Under the pieces are notes generated by a model, which searched no databases, had not been told where the DNA came from, and worked only from the letters and a program-made list of their open reading frames with translations. From positions 1,889,604 to 1,953,603 of the forward strand of contig FJOG01000004.1 of the NCBI GenBank assembly GCA_900073065.1: 64,000 nucleotides of DNA, in the 5' to 3' direction. Positions within the stretch are counted from its first letter, which is position 1. Every line of letters begins with the position of its first letter. Both the position numbers and the translations under genes were made by a program. The DNA is from Phialocephala subalpina. Lineage: Eukaryota; Ascomycota; Leotiomycetes; Helotiales; Mollisiaceae. Of this stretch, positions 54,176 through 64,000 are shown one piece after another.

Positions 54176-56034
54176 ATTTTCGAACGAGCTATTGTCGATG
54201 AATGCAATGGTCGCATATCGATCACATTATGAACCTGCTTAAATGTAGAGACTAGACATTACTGAAAACGAAGACGCAGGCCGATCAAATATTCGAATCT
54301 TGATGATGAATGCAGCCGGACGTTAGGCAACGAATGCGCCTCTCGGTGAAACCTGCATATTCCCTGCTTTCTCGGGCGAAATTGTTGGACGGGGCTGCAG
54401 CACAGGTCGTATGCCACGCACTGCATTTTCCATCCCGATGTATCAGTTTCTCGCGATGCAAGATACACTCGGTGCAGGTTGTGGCTTGATTGTCGACGTT
54501 GCCGAGTTCTGGTGGGTAGAAGGGAAGACCATGGAGACCCGGGGATCGCTGTTGATTGCTGCCACTTCGAAGTACCTTATGCGAGCACGTGACCAAAGTC
54601 GGGTTCTCTTTATAGATTTTCCCCGGAGCGACGGCTTTATGGGACCACGTTTCATGATTCATTTGTCATATCATGTGAAGAGCAAATTCGAGAAGTACAC
54701 AAGTTCTGTTCGTTGAAGATTTACAGCATATAGGCACTAATCTGCATGAGGGATAGCCCCCCCCCTGAAAGTAGATGCATGAAAGCAAACACAAAAACTT
54801 CAAGTCAATAACAATATCACTGACTAGTAACCTGATTCGACAGATGTCTCAATGCTATCAGCTCGATGCAGATGCAGAGTTCCTTTCTTTGAGCTATGAT
54901 TGCTCTACACTTGGGGCTTGACGGAATTTTCTGGTAAAGCGGCTGTGAAGATCATTATTGTACCACATCTCGAGCTCAACTCTTTCAGAACAGGCAAATG
55001 AGCCCCAACGGGCGTGTGAGACAGTATACAAGGCTCATACCGGTGTATTTGCAACCTCTGTTGTATGCTACGACTGTGGCATCTTCAGGAACCATGGGGA
55101 CGAACCACGTATTGACTCAGGTGATCGTGGGTTTTTTCAATCGTCGTGTGCATGACCCTCGGCAAGTCTTGTTTAAGAAACTCGGAAGATCTTCCGTGTT
55201 GTCCTAATATCTCTATCGAATAGACATTGTTAGTCATCCCTGTTCTTTGGCGGAGACGAGCTGCGTTCCTAAGTCTACCTCTATTCAAGTCTACATTCTT
55301 GACTTTCAAATACATGAATATCATAAGCTCAACTACACGTGCTTTACGATTTGAAATTTCAGCTATGTCTAGTCTCAACACCTTTATATACCCGTACTCT
55401 GTGCAACTTCCACCTTCACCTCTATCCTTCCGGATCAGGCCTTGGTAGAGAATGGGATGCATGATGCTATCATGTTATTTGTGGAGCTTGAGAAATGTAC
55501 AAATCCAAACCGATATCCAGGTTTGGGCCGAGATGCAGGGATGGGTAGCAATCATGATTTCGGTACAAACTTACAAGTTGTGTGTGCTGATTTGCTGCTT
55601 GGCCGGGCCGGGTACCGGGTGACGGGTATCAAGATCTACCCGTGGCGGAACCACTTATCTTACCTTGGGGCAACCCCGCATTACGTTCAGTTCCGCACAT
55701 ACACTCGAATTCCGCTGTCAACCCTTGATCTAATCTTCCCTCTTTGCCTTGGCTTGCTTCGTCTGACTGCTTCTCATTCGCTGCCTCCCTCCTATGTCGC
55801 AGATTTCTTTTCACTTGTCTGTAGACCTACTCCTGCTTCAGAGGCTACTAGCTCAAGTCTAGAAGCAACCAGGATTGCTTTGGCTTATCTTAGATGCCAT
55901 GGCTTCATGAAGCAGTTGCTTGATTGCGTAACCGAGCCCGGAAGGAGCATGGTTACGAAGTCTGAGTATAAACACTCACCCTCCTCGACCACGAGCAACA
56001 CAGTCCTCATCTAGTTCGGTATGCCGCCATCAGA
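54176..56034. other. Intergenic, about 1.9 kb, no gene recognised
   Basis: Only ORFs without family features, including a 190-codon ORF at 55442-56014 (+) just before the permease start. That ORF is probably leader or promoter sequence, since it has no coding-like motif. Confidence 0.45.
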
Positions 56035-57724
56035 ATGTCTGTCAACAGAGAAATAAAGACTAGTACCGCAATGCCCGACGAAAAATCCGAGGCAGTGGAA
56101 GTGACAAATGCCCCTCAGCAACATGAACTGCGCCAACAGTTCTCCGTCTGGTCCCTCGGATCACTCTGTCTCTGCTTGATGGCAACATGGGAAGCACTCT
56201 CCACCGTCGTTGCAACAGCCTTGATCAGCGGAGGCGCACCATGCTTGTTCTACAACTAGTAAGTAACCACCCTCTTCCCCTCTCCGAACACCTACTGATC
56301 TTTTCAAGTCTCACCAGCTTTCTCGGCACTGTAGCAGTAGCTTGCTCCCTCGCGGAAATAGCCTCCATGTATCCAACGGCCGGAGGGCAATATCACTGGG
56401 TAGCCTTGCTCGCACCTTCGAAATCAAGCATATCCGCATCTTGGTTCACAGGTTGGATTTCATGCGGTGGACAAATTGTCTTGACAGCATCTGCTGCTTT
56501 CTCTGGCGGACTGCAGTTGCAGGCTCTCATCACGTTGAATCATGAAGATTCTTACATCCCGCAAAGATGGCAGGGTATGCTTTTCTACTGGCTTGTTCTT
56601 GCATACTCGCTGGTGCTCAATCTCTGGGGCTCGAAGATCTTAGCACACACCAATTTGGCTTCTGGTATGACCTTTCCTATCTCACTTTCAAGACCATGGC
56701 ACTAAAAGCTATGAGGTGTCATCCACATTGTCGGCTTCGTCGCGATTATCGTCGTCCTTGCCATCATGGCCCCCAAACAATCTCCCCACTTTGTCTTCGT
56801 CGAAGTCTCCAACACAAGCGGTTGGTCCAACAACGGCATATCCTGGCTCGTAGGCCTTCTGAGCAGCGTATACCCCTTCCTCGGGTTTGCCTCCTCCCTC
56901 CCTCTCCCTATTCATACTAATCAAAGCGCGATAGATACGACAGCGCAACCCACATGGCCGAAGAAATGCGTCACCCTGCCCGCGATGTACCCATCGCAAT
57001 GCTAGGAAGTGTTATCGTGAATGGAGTGATGGGTTTAGGCTACTGCGTTATCCTCCTTTACTCAATCGGCAACCTCAATGACCTTCTCGCATCGCCCACC
57101 GGTTTCCCTGTCATGCAACTACTCCTCAACGTTACCAAGAATCCCACAGGCGCCACACTGCTATGTTTGACTTGGACGTCGATAGCGGTAGCGGCAAATT
57201 CTGCGGGATTGACGAGCACGAGTAGAACTGCGTGGGCGTTTGCGAGAGATGATGCAGTTCCATTCTCGAGGTACTTTGCGCATGTTGACTCCGTGCACGC
57301 TGTGCCGACTCGGATGATCATTTGTATTTCGGTCATCCAGATGCTTCTCGGCTTCCTCTATCTTGGAAGCGTGACGGCATTCAACGCAGTTCTCTCCATG
57401 GCTATTCTTGGGATGTATGCATCATACATCTTGCCAATCATCTACATGGTTCTATATGGACGCAAACTTGGGGCTCATAAGCCTGGTCCTTTCACTTTAG
57501 GAGGTGTTGGTGGGATGCTCACGAATGTCGTTGCGATTGCTTGGTTGGCTTTTGCGATGCTGTTTAGTATGTTTCCTAATTACCAACCGGTTACGGCACA
57601 GAATATGAACTATTGCGTTGTGGTGATGGGAGGGTGGTTGTTCTTTGGGAGTGTGTATTTCTTCTGGTTTGGGAGGAAGAGGTATAATGGGCCAGTGATT
57701 GAGGTGTTGGAGATGGTTCACTGA
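56035..57724 (+). CDS. Amino-acid/GABA/choline-type permease (APC superfamily)
   Basis: Four exons: 56035-56258, 56309-56664, 56716-56884 and 56935-57724, with introns of 50, 51 and 50 bp, giving 512 aa in phase. About twelve hydrophobic helices are visible. Family motifs include FSVWSLGSLCLCLMATWEAL (helix 1), EIASMYPTAGGQYHWVALLA, WFTGWISCGGQ, the AEEMRHPARDVPIAMLGSV stretch after helix 6, and ANSAGLTSTSRTAWAFARDD. All are typical of the fungal amino acid/choline transporter group (Hnm1/Uga4-like). Family knowledge: such permeases bring GABA, choline or related amines across the plasma membrane; the substrate cannot be fixed here. The N-terminus carries a charged cytosolic stretch with several Lys, as is usual for permeases regulated by ubiquitination. 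The gene is intact. Confidence 0.9.
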
Positions 57725-58241
57725 GTATTCAGGGGGTATGGAGACGTATTGACGTTGAAAATATGAATTCATAGAAAGTTTGAGTGCTCGCAAAAGTCAA
57801 TCTCAAGTACTCAAGTCCTCAGTTCAGGTTCACTTGTCAAAGTGTACTTACCAGACCACGTCTCACGAATTCACAAAAGACAACCAAGTTCAGCAACAAA
57901 TGAATTCATAAGTGCTAAATAGAACCCACACTTTGTGGTAATGATAGTATCTATCCCTCAACCCCAAAACACAGACCCAAGACAAACACAAAAAGACAAA
58001 AAGGAGTGCCATTAACGCCAGCACTTCCCATCAACCATGCAACCACTAAGCACCAAGACCACGACAGAAACCCAGACCACCATTTTGTTTTCCGCCCATG
58101 CTATGCCGCGCTCCCACTCAAGACCAAAAAGACGAGATGACCAGATAAAGAAAAGCCGAAAACGGAGAGAAAGTGACAGAGGGGACGAGATATCAAGTTA
58201 ATGATTCCAGCTCCCTCGAATCTTCTCAAGAATCGAGACGT
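57725..58241. other. Convergent spacer between permease and secreted-protein genes
   Basis: 3' regions of two genes that face each other. An A/C-rich tract lies at about 57955-58010. Nothing else is seen. Confidence 0.5.
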
Positions 58242-59093
58242 TCAGGCCTTGGCGGGCTTGCTCGCACCGTTACCAGCTGAGCCGGTGTTGGAACCAGTAG
58301 TGCTTCCGCTGCTGCCTGTGTTTCCAGTAGAACCGGTTGAGCCACTGCTTGAAGAAGACCCAGTGTTGGCACCAGTAGGGTTGCTAGCAGTAGGAGTCTG
58401 GGTTGGGACAGAAGCACAGGCCTTGTCGTAGGCAACGAGGTTGGTAGATGTCTGAGTAGGAACCGAAGCTGCTGCGACTGAGTAAAGGATGCATTGATCG
58501 GCATTGTTTACCATTCCAAAGACGAAAGATTGGCAAGCTGAGTTGGCGTCGCATTGTGCTTGGCAAGCTGCTGCTGTGGTGATGCCAGCCGGTGTTGAGA
58601 GGGGGGCTTGGGATGATGTGCCTGTTGGGGAGGTGCCGCAGGTGTCTCGCTTGTGATTTTGAGCTCCGTTTGAAGTCCCAGCACCGTTGCCGGTATTTGA
58701 CCCCGTGTTGGAACCGGTGTTGGATGAAGAAGTAGCGGCACCAGTAGGGTTGCTCGTCGTAGGCACAACAGCTGGGATAGAAGAGCAAGTCTTGTCATAC
58801 ACAACCAAGTTGCTAGACCCTTGAGAAGGAACCGATGAAGCGGCGACAGAGTAGAGAATGCATTCGATGGCGTTGTTGACCATGCCGAAAACGAATGATT
58901 GGCAGGCAGAGTTGGCTTCACATTGTGCTTCGCAGGCGGATGCGGTTTGGATACCGGTTGGTTGCGAGAGAGGTGTTTGGGAGCCGCTGCCGCTTGGTGC
59001 CGAACCGCAGGTGTCGCGAGCGATGAGAAGAGGAGAGGCGGAGATGGAGGCGATGAGGCTGGAGGCCGCGATGATGTTGGTGAAGGCGTGCAT
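58242..59093 (-). CDS. Secreted two-module Cys-rich protein with a dibasic (Kex2-type) site between modules
   Basis: Single exon, 283 aa. A signal peptide covers about 1-20. Two homologous modules follow, about residues 27-106 and 150-228, both beginning DTCG and sharing ACQSFVFGMVNNA and CILYSVAA. Each has six cysteines in the same spacing (29, 54, 58, 64, 78, 103 and 152, 177, 181, 187, 201, 226), which resembles a compact PAN/apple-like fold. The second module is preceded by HKR (147-149), a Kex2-type cleavage site; the first is preceded by a single Arg (IAR, 26). The linkers and the last 50 residues are Ser/Gly/Thr/Asn-rich and probably O-glycosylated or wall-exposed. No GPI signal is evident. 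The function is unknown; similar proteins are found in fungal secretomes. Confidence 0.8.
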   Translation of the reverse strand: MHAFTNIIAASSLIASISASPLLIARDTCGSAPSGSGSQTPLSQPTGIQTASACEAQCEANSACQSFVFGMVNNAIECILYSVAASSVPSQGSSNLVVYDKTCSSIPAVVPTTSNPTGAATSSSNTGSNTGSNTGNGAGTSNGAQNHKRDTCGTSPTGTSSQAPLSTPAGITTAAACQAQCDANSACQSFVFGMVNNADQCILYSVAAASVPTQTSTNLVAYDKACASVPTQTPTASNPTGANTGSSSSSGSTGSTGNTGSSGSTTGSNTGSAGNGASKPAKA

Positions 59094-60616
59094 GGTGATG
59101 GTAGTGGAGTGCTGGAAAAGTGGTTTGGTGATTGGGGAATAGGTTTATTGAGATTCGAAGACTGCGAAGGAAAACCGAAGAAAGAGATGTAGGAAAGAGG
59201 AAAGATGAGGAAAGCTGATTATGAAAGTGATGATGAGGATGAGGGTGAAGAGAAAAGGCTCTGAACGGAATTCATCTTGACTTTATACAGATTCTGCCAG
59301 GCTGTGTCTTCCACGTTCGCTGTCTTGTTGCCCCACAACAGTCCACTGTAAAGACTTTTCTCGAGCATCACGATGTCTCTCCTCCGAACGTCGAGAGTAT
59401 TCGTGGATGTGGAGACGCGTTCGAGGTGACGTGAATGCTCAGCCCAACAAGGAGTCTCGATTGCCAATCAAGAAAAGTCTGCTGAGAGAAACGTAGGGAT
59501 GGATTCAAGTGTTGTGATTGGAGGAGCACAGCTTATTGACCGCCTGAAAGGAGGTGAACAGATCCTCGCTTAGGTTTAGGGCAGAGGCATTTCCCCTGGG
59601 GAGATCATACTCGGGGACTTCTCCACTACGCAATTATACATGGAGTGGGCTCGAAATAGACAGCCGAGCGGCTTTTGTCCAGATATCGCGGAGTGAAACC
59701 AGGGCTCATCCGAGTTGGAGTGCGGGGCCGATGAGCCAAGTTCAAGCTTGAAAACTGGAACGACAAGGGCCTGGCATCACGAGACTTGGACGCGAATCTT
59801 TGCGTCTGTTTTGTTTCGAGAGCTAGTTGAGCATACTGTAGCTCGTGAGGCTGACTGCCATCGACGACGCAGTCGACTTCTAAGAGACGACGTCTCGGTT
59901 GGTGCCGACTTGAACGGAGTGTTTCATGAGAAGTCTATGACCACTAGCGAAGAAGTTATTCAGGCAATAATTGCCCTCGAGAACGGAACATGATATCACA
60001 AACACTCTCCCATTTGAGGCCGATACAGCCAGAGCAGGAAAGTGCGGAAAGGCAGAAAATTCATTACGAGATGAATTCATGGAAGGGCATTGAAACTTGC
60101 GTGGCTGATCAGATGCCTCGAATCGTTCAACGGTGATCATCACAGCCTTCTAGAACACTTCCTCATGCGTTCAGCAAACCCTTCATGGCGTCCACCTATG
60201 TTGTAAATTCTCAAAATAAATCGATGTCCACGGAGATCATGTTTCGAACGGTGTCATCTCATACCAGATGCTCGATACCTCAACCCCTGAAGACCATGCA
60301 GACACTAGCCTCAGGCTTTCCTCAGCCACAACGTTGGGAGACTCGAGAGTCAAGCAGACGGCAGCCAAACAATCGACGCAACGAGGAGGGACAATTTGCC
60401 TGAGCTCGCAGCAAGACAATGAGAGTCAAAGAAGCGGCGATGGAGATGTTATTGTCGAGAGGTGAAGTTTGGTTTGCCTACGGCCCTCAACATGGATGAC
60501 AGGCACTAGCGCGCCAACCCCAGAATTACAATTTATCCCTTACCAACAGCTGTTGACGACAAACTTCCCTTCAACTTCACCTGGAGCCCTCGCGATCCAA
60601 CACAACCTCAATCACA
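59094..60616. other. Divergent intergenic region, about 1.5 kb
   Basis: It serves as the promoter region for the secreted protein (minus) and the ERG26-like gene (plus). No ORF with family features and no repeat recognised. Confidence 0.5.
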
Positions 60617-61838
60617 ATGGCACCAATTCCCCCCTCGCAGAAGAGGCCATTGGGCAATGTGATGGTTATCGGCGGATGCGGCTTTCTCGGACACCACATC
60701 ATCGCGCAGCTCGTCGAAGACTACAAATGCAAAGTCTCAGTAATCGACATCCGCACCGTTCGCAACCGCCGTCCTGAATCCGACGGCGTACAATACTTCG
60801 ACGCAGATATCACATCTATGGAATCGATTCTGCCGATTTTCGAAAAGACAAAGCCAGATGTAGTGATCCACACCGCGTCGCCAACTCTCGCTGGAGGAAC
60901 GAAGGAGCTATACCGAAAAGTCAATGTTGAGGGAACGAAATGCGTTATTGAAGCTTGTCAGAAGACAAATGTGAAGGCATTGGTGTATACCAGTTCTGCG
61001 AGCGTGATTCATGATAATGCGTCCGATTTGATCAATGCCGATGAGAGGTGGCCTGTTATACCAGCGAAGAATCAAACGGAATATTATTCTCAGACCAAGG
61101 TACTTTCCTCCAACTATCTCCCCCCTAAAAACAAACTTTCAAGTTCTCATCCCAATCTGCGAGTTTTTCCAAGCAAAGCTAACCCTTCTTAAGGCAGAAG
61201 CAGAACATCTAGTCCTCGCCGCAAACCGCTCCGAATCCTATCCAAGACTCCTAACCACCTCCCTCCGCCCGGCGGGAATCTTCGGCGAAGGCGACGTCCA
61301 AGTCCTCCCTCCCATCGTCGCAGTCCACTTCAACAACCAAACCGGTTTCCAACTCGGCCCGAACACCAACCTCTTTGATTTCACCTACGTCGGCAACGTC
61401 GCACATGCACACTGTCTCGCCTCTCTCGCCCTTTTGACAACCTCCACCCTCTCAACCAAACCCCTCGACAACGAAAAGGTAGACGGCGAAGCCTTCTTCA
61501 TCACAAACGACTCCCCTGTCTATTTCTGGGATTTCGCGCGGGCAGTTTGGAAGTGTGCTGGCAGCGAGAAGGATACGAGACATGTGTGGGAGATAAGTCA
61601 GGATTTGGGGATGGCGATCGGGGGGATGTTGGAGTGGGGGTTCTGGTTGGTGGGTAGAACGCCGAAGTTGACGAGGAGGCAGGTTAGGTATAGTTGTATG
61701 ACGAGGTATTATGATTGTGGGAAGGCGAAGAGGAGGTTGGGATATAGGGCGAAGACGGGGTTGCAGGAGGGGATTGAGAGGAGTGTGAAGTTTATACTGG
61801 AGGAGAGGAAGGCGGAGAGTGAGAAAAAGGGTCAGTGA
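60617..61838 (+). CDS. ERG26: Sterol-4-alpha-carboxylate 3-dehydrogenase (ERG26-like, 3-beta-HSD family)
   Basis: Exons 60617-61099 and 61194-61838 with a 94-bp phase-0 intron (GTACTT...TTAAG); 375 aa. The Rossmann motif GGCGFLG is at 19-25, a typical VIHTASP strand at about 86-92, catalytic Tyr157 and Lys161 in YYSQTK at the exon end, then TTSLRPAGIFGEGD and NLFDFTYVGNVAHAH, and a C-terminal RYYDCGKAKRRLGY stretch diagnostic of this family. Family knowledge: Erg26 oxidises and decarboxylates 4-carboxysterols at the ER membrane with Erg25, Erg27 and Erg28 in ergosterol synthesis. Hydrophobic residues near 290-305 could give membrane contact. The gene is intact with a well-supported start. A paralogous 3-beta-HSD role cannot be excluded from sequence alone. 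Confidence 0.9.
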
Positions 61839-62561
61839 GGAGTTGATGTGGGAGAGCGAGCGAGGAGGGGACGAAAAGAGGGAAGGAAAGGGGCCTCTGG
61901 TGGGGCATTGTACATTCATGGACATGTTTGTAACTTTAACCACCCTGCTTTCATAGAATATTGGGGCTTGGGAGGAAGTCCGAAAATTCTAGGGCATTGA
62001 ACATGACATGGCATCATACTATAATAGCGTAATTACTTCTTGGAGTATCATATGATAGATACCCACTCTTTCACCATCACCCTCGAAGTGAGAGCTGAGG
62101 TACCCAGGGAGAATTTCACAAAATGGTGATAGCCATCCATCACATCCACATTCACATTTTCAATCATCAAAGGACCCAACTCTTTTGAGAATCCAGTATG
62201 TCAATTTACTATGAACGCCTTTACCCCCATTCCGAGAACTTGATATCCCAGATGTGAAAATCCACCAGAACTCCTGGAGCCCTGTCAATGTCATGAAAAG
62301 GAAATGTGATCCATGTACGACGCCAGCCAAGAACCATGGAAGAAGATGCACACTCGCTGAAAAGCAAGAATTGGAACGCTAAAGTTCAAATTGGGAAAGG
62401 GAAGTCTGGGAATATCTGCCGTGAAGAGGAGTCTGCTAAAACACTGCAAAGGTGCGCCGTGGGAAACATTGAACAAGGAACGTTATGAGGTGTCGTCTAT
62501 TCCCTAAAGGTACTGGTTAGTAACAATATCATAAAGAGAAGAGGAAAATATTTCAGGCAAC
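61839..62561. other. Convergent spacer
   Basis: 3' regions of the ERG26-like and E2 genes. No gene or repeat recognised. Confidence 0.5.
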
Positions 62562-63950
62562 TCACTCCATGCTGCGTTGAACTGCTCGACGAAGTTTGCG
62601 GTTGTACATCTTCTTTTCGTCTGCCGAGCCCCAAAACAGCTTGGCAGCTTCTGGATTGACTAATGTCCTCGGGTCGTAAGGTGGTGATTCCTCCTCCAAA
62701 GCCTCAATAATGGAATCAATATGAGACTTGACATCCTCTGCTCTCCTCGAGGTATAGCAAGGGGTGCCATCAGAAGCGATGCGGTGGTGGAACAGCTGAG
62801 TCTCGAACCTAGCTCTCGGTTGCTCCTCTGGGAAGCGTGGACTGAAGAAGAGCTTGATCCGGAAGAGGCCACCGTCGAGATTAGTCATGGGTCGACCAAA
62901 GTAGGTGATAGACCAGACGAATGGGTTCTTATCGACCAGCTCAATGTCAAGGGTGACGGTCTTGTCCTTCTTGTAAGACTCCACCACCTGTTCAAATTGT
63001 CGCTGGAGATTCGACGCAACACTACTCTCCTTCTTGATTGAAACCAGACCCTCTTCTGCCCATCTTGCTGTCTCGGCGTCCAGAGTTTTGTGAATCAGCC
63101 TCGTCCGACGCTCTAACTCCGTGTAGTTGAACTTTCCCTCCATGATGTTTCCGGAACATTCGAATGGCATGCGTGTGAAGTTTTGGCCATCGGTGACCTC
63201 GAGTTTTGCTTTACTGATAGCTAGTAAGTATGAGTCGTAGTACCAGAGGAACCTGCGTTTGCATAGGTCTCGGAAAGGATCAAAGTTGATGGATGCTTCG
63301 TCGAATGCTTCGTGATCCATGCTATTCTCCTCGCCGTCGCTGTCATATGATTCCCAAGACTCCAATGCCTTCACAGCTCCGTCTGGCGATATGCCTAGGT
63401 ACTCCTCCAATCGTTGTATAACCGTGATACGGAGGCTTTCATGACGGATCTACACTCATCAGCATAAAGCCCCTTGAATCAAACTGTCGCCTACCTTCAT
63501 GACATATTCCTTCTGGTTCTTCTTGTCCTCCTCGTTATTCGCAGTCTCAAAACCGGGCTCGTTCTCGTAGGGATTCGACGACATTAGACTTTGGATTGAA
63601 ATCAAGATAGATTCCAGGCCTTGTGCCGATGACCATTCCTCTCCTCTCTCGCCCCTCCATGTCCTGTGATCCAGATATCAGCCTCAATGATCAACGTTGC
63701 TCGTAGCTCCGTCATACCCTAGAATTGATCTGTTTCAGGTCAGCCCACGAGTCCAGAGATGTTCTGCAGAAATCTTACAAACAAACTTTTCCTCCGGCAT
63801 AGATGTTGGGATTGAATCGACATCTGCCGCCATTCGTAGTCGTCGCATTTACAGCTGGAGCCTTTCCTGGATAGTCTAGGTTTGCATGTCTCAGCCTGCT
63901 ACTGATTTGTTTTCCTGGGTGCCCATACCTTTTCCAAACTTGACGGCGAA
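62562..63950 (-). CDS. Tandem-domain ubiquitin-conjugating (E2) protein, 5' end outside window
   Basis: Visible exons are 63950-63929 (22 nt), 63866-63779, 63729-63718 (12 nt), 63663-63495 and 63449-62562; earlier exons lie beyond 64000. Joined, they give 392 residues in frame to TGA. The first UBC domain has FNPNIYAGGKVCLSILGTW, where the Cys codon at 63783-63781 is the expected thioester site and the HPN motif reads NPN as in UBE2Z-type enzymes. WSSAQGLESILISIQSLM and NPYENEPGFE follow. An acidic linker leads to a second UBC-like domain (FVWSITYFGRP, LFRIKLFFSPRFPEEQPRARFE, HHRIASDGTPCYTSRR) with a Cys at 62759-62757 in the right place but HHR instead of HPN. Family knowledge: E2s pass ubiquitin or a ubiquitin-like protein from E1 to targets. 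Whether the second domain is active is unknown. Confidence 0.85.
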
Positions 63951-64000
63951 CTACCAAACAGTCAGTTATGTTTCGAAGACCTGGTCATGTTCCACCAACC

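Noticed and set aside
55442..56014. 190-codon ORF just before the permease
   Set aside because: Composition is not protein-like, no motif is present, and the permease start is well supported without it.
1..64000. tRNA, rRNA or CRISPR features
   Set aside because: No A/B-box tRNA pattern, rRNA segment or spaced identical repeats were found by eye; a covariance-model search was not possible.

Overview
This window comes from a filamentous ascomycete (Pezizomycotina). The evidence is short GT-AG introns (about 45-112 nt), many small intergenic MITE-like elements, and gene families typical of moulds: HET-domain proteins, a NACHT NLR-type protein, a PTH11/rhodopsin-domain membrane protein, 2EXR and F-box/LRR proteins, a fungal S41 peptidase and an RTA1 relic. 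The flavour of the relic families suggests Leotiomycetes, but that is an impression, not a measurement. The assembly is draft quality: there is a 607-base N run inside a HET gene, and two perfect tandem duplications of exactly 250 bp that look like assembly products.

Layout. 0-1.4 kb: 3' part of a choline-transporter-like (PNS1/CTL) gene. 1.4-7.5 kb: gene-poor, with decayed copies of a hypothetical gene, an RTA1 membrane protein, a Tad-like LINE ORF1 and an F-box/LRR protein. 7.5-13.1 kb: a HET gene (with the gap) and a secreted S41 peptidase on the other strand. 15.7-18 kb: a membrane-anchored steryl-ester/triglyceride lipase. 20.8-25.1 kb: PEX6, the peroxisomal AAA ATPase. 25.4-26.8 kb: a MITE with 102-bp inverted ends and a block of old tandem repeats. 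26.8-32.1 kb: a 2EXR protein and a NACHT protein of NLR architecture. 33-44.5 kb: F-box pseudogene, a broken and an intact SDR gene separated by two MITEs, an alpha/beta hydrolase, and a decayed UbiA-type prenyltransferase/terpene-cyclase gene. 46.8-48.2 kb: rhodopsin-domain membrane protein. 50.3-54.2 kb: MITE, a decayed VPS4-like AAA gene and a decayed HET gene, on the same strand and 41 bp apart. 56-64 kb: conserved genes: amino-acid/GABA-type permease, a two-module secreted protein with a Kex2-type site, ERG26-like sterol dehydrogenase, and a tandem-E2 ubiquitin-conjugating protein containing a 12-nt microexon.

Functionally the window alternates housekeeping genes (PEX6, ERG26, lipase, E2, transporters) with fast-evolving self/non-self and accessory genes (two HETs, an NLR, F-box proteins, SDR/hydrolase/UbiA remnants). 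The accessory stretches carry many in-frame stops of the CAA/CAG/TGG-to-stop kind, as expected from repeat-induced point mutation (RIP). No tRNA, rRNA or CRISPR was recognised. Exon boundaries were set by eye from splice signals and frame continuity.
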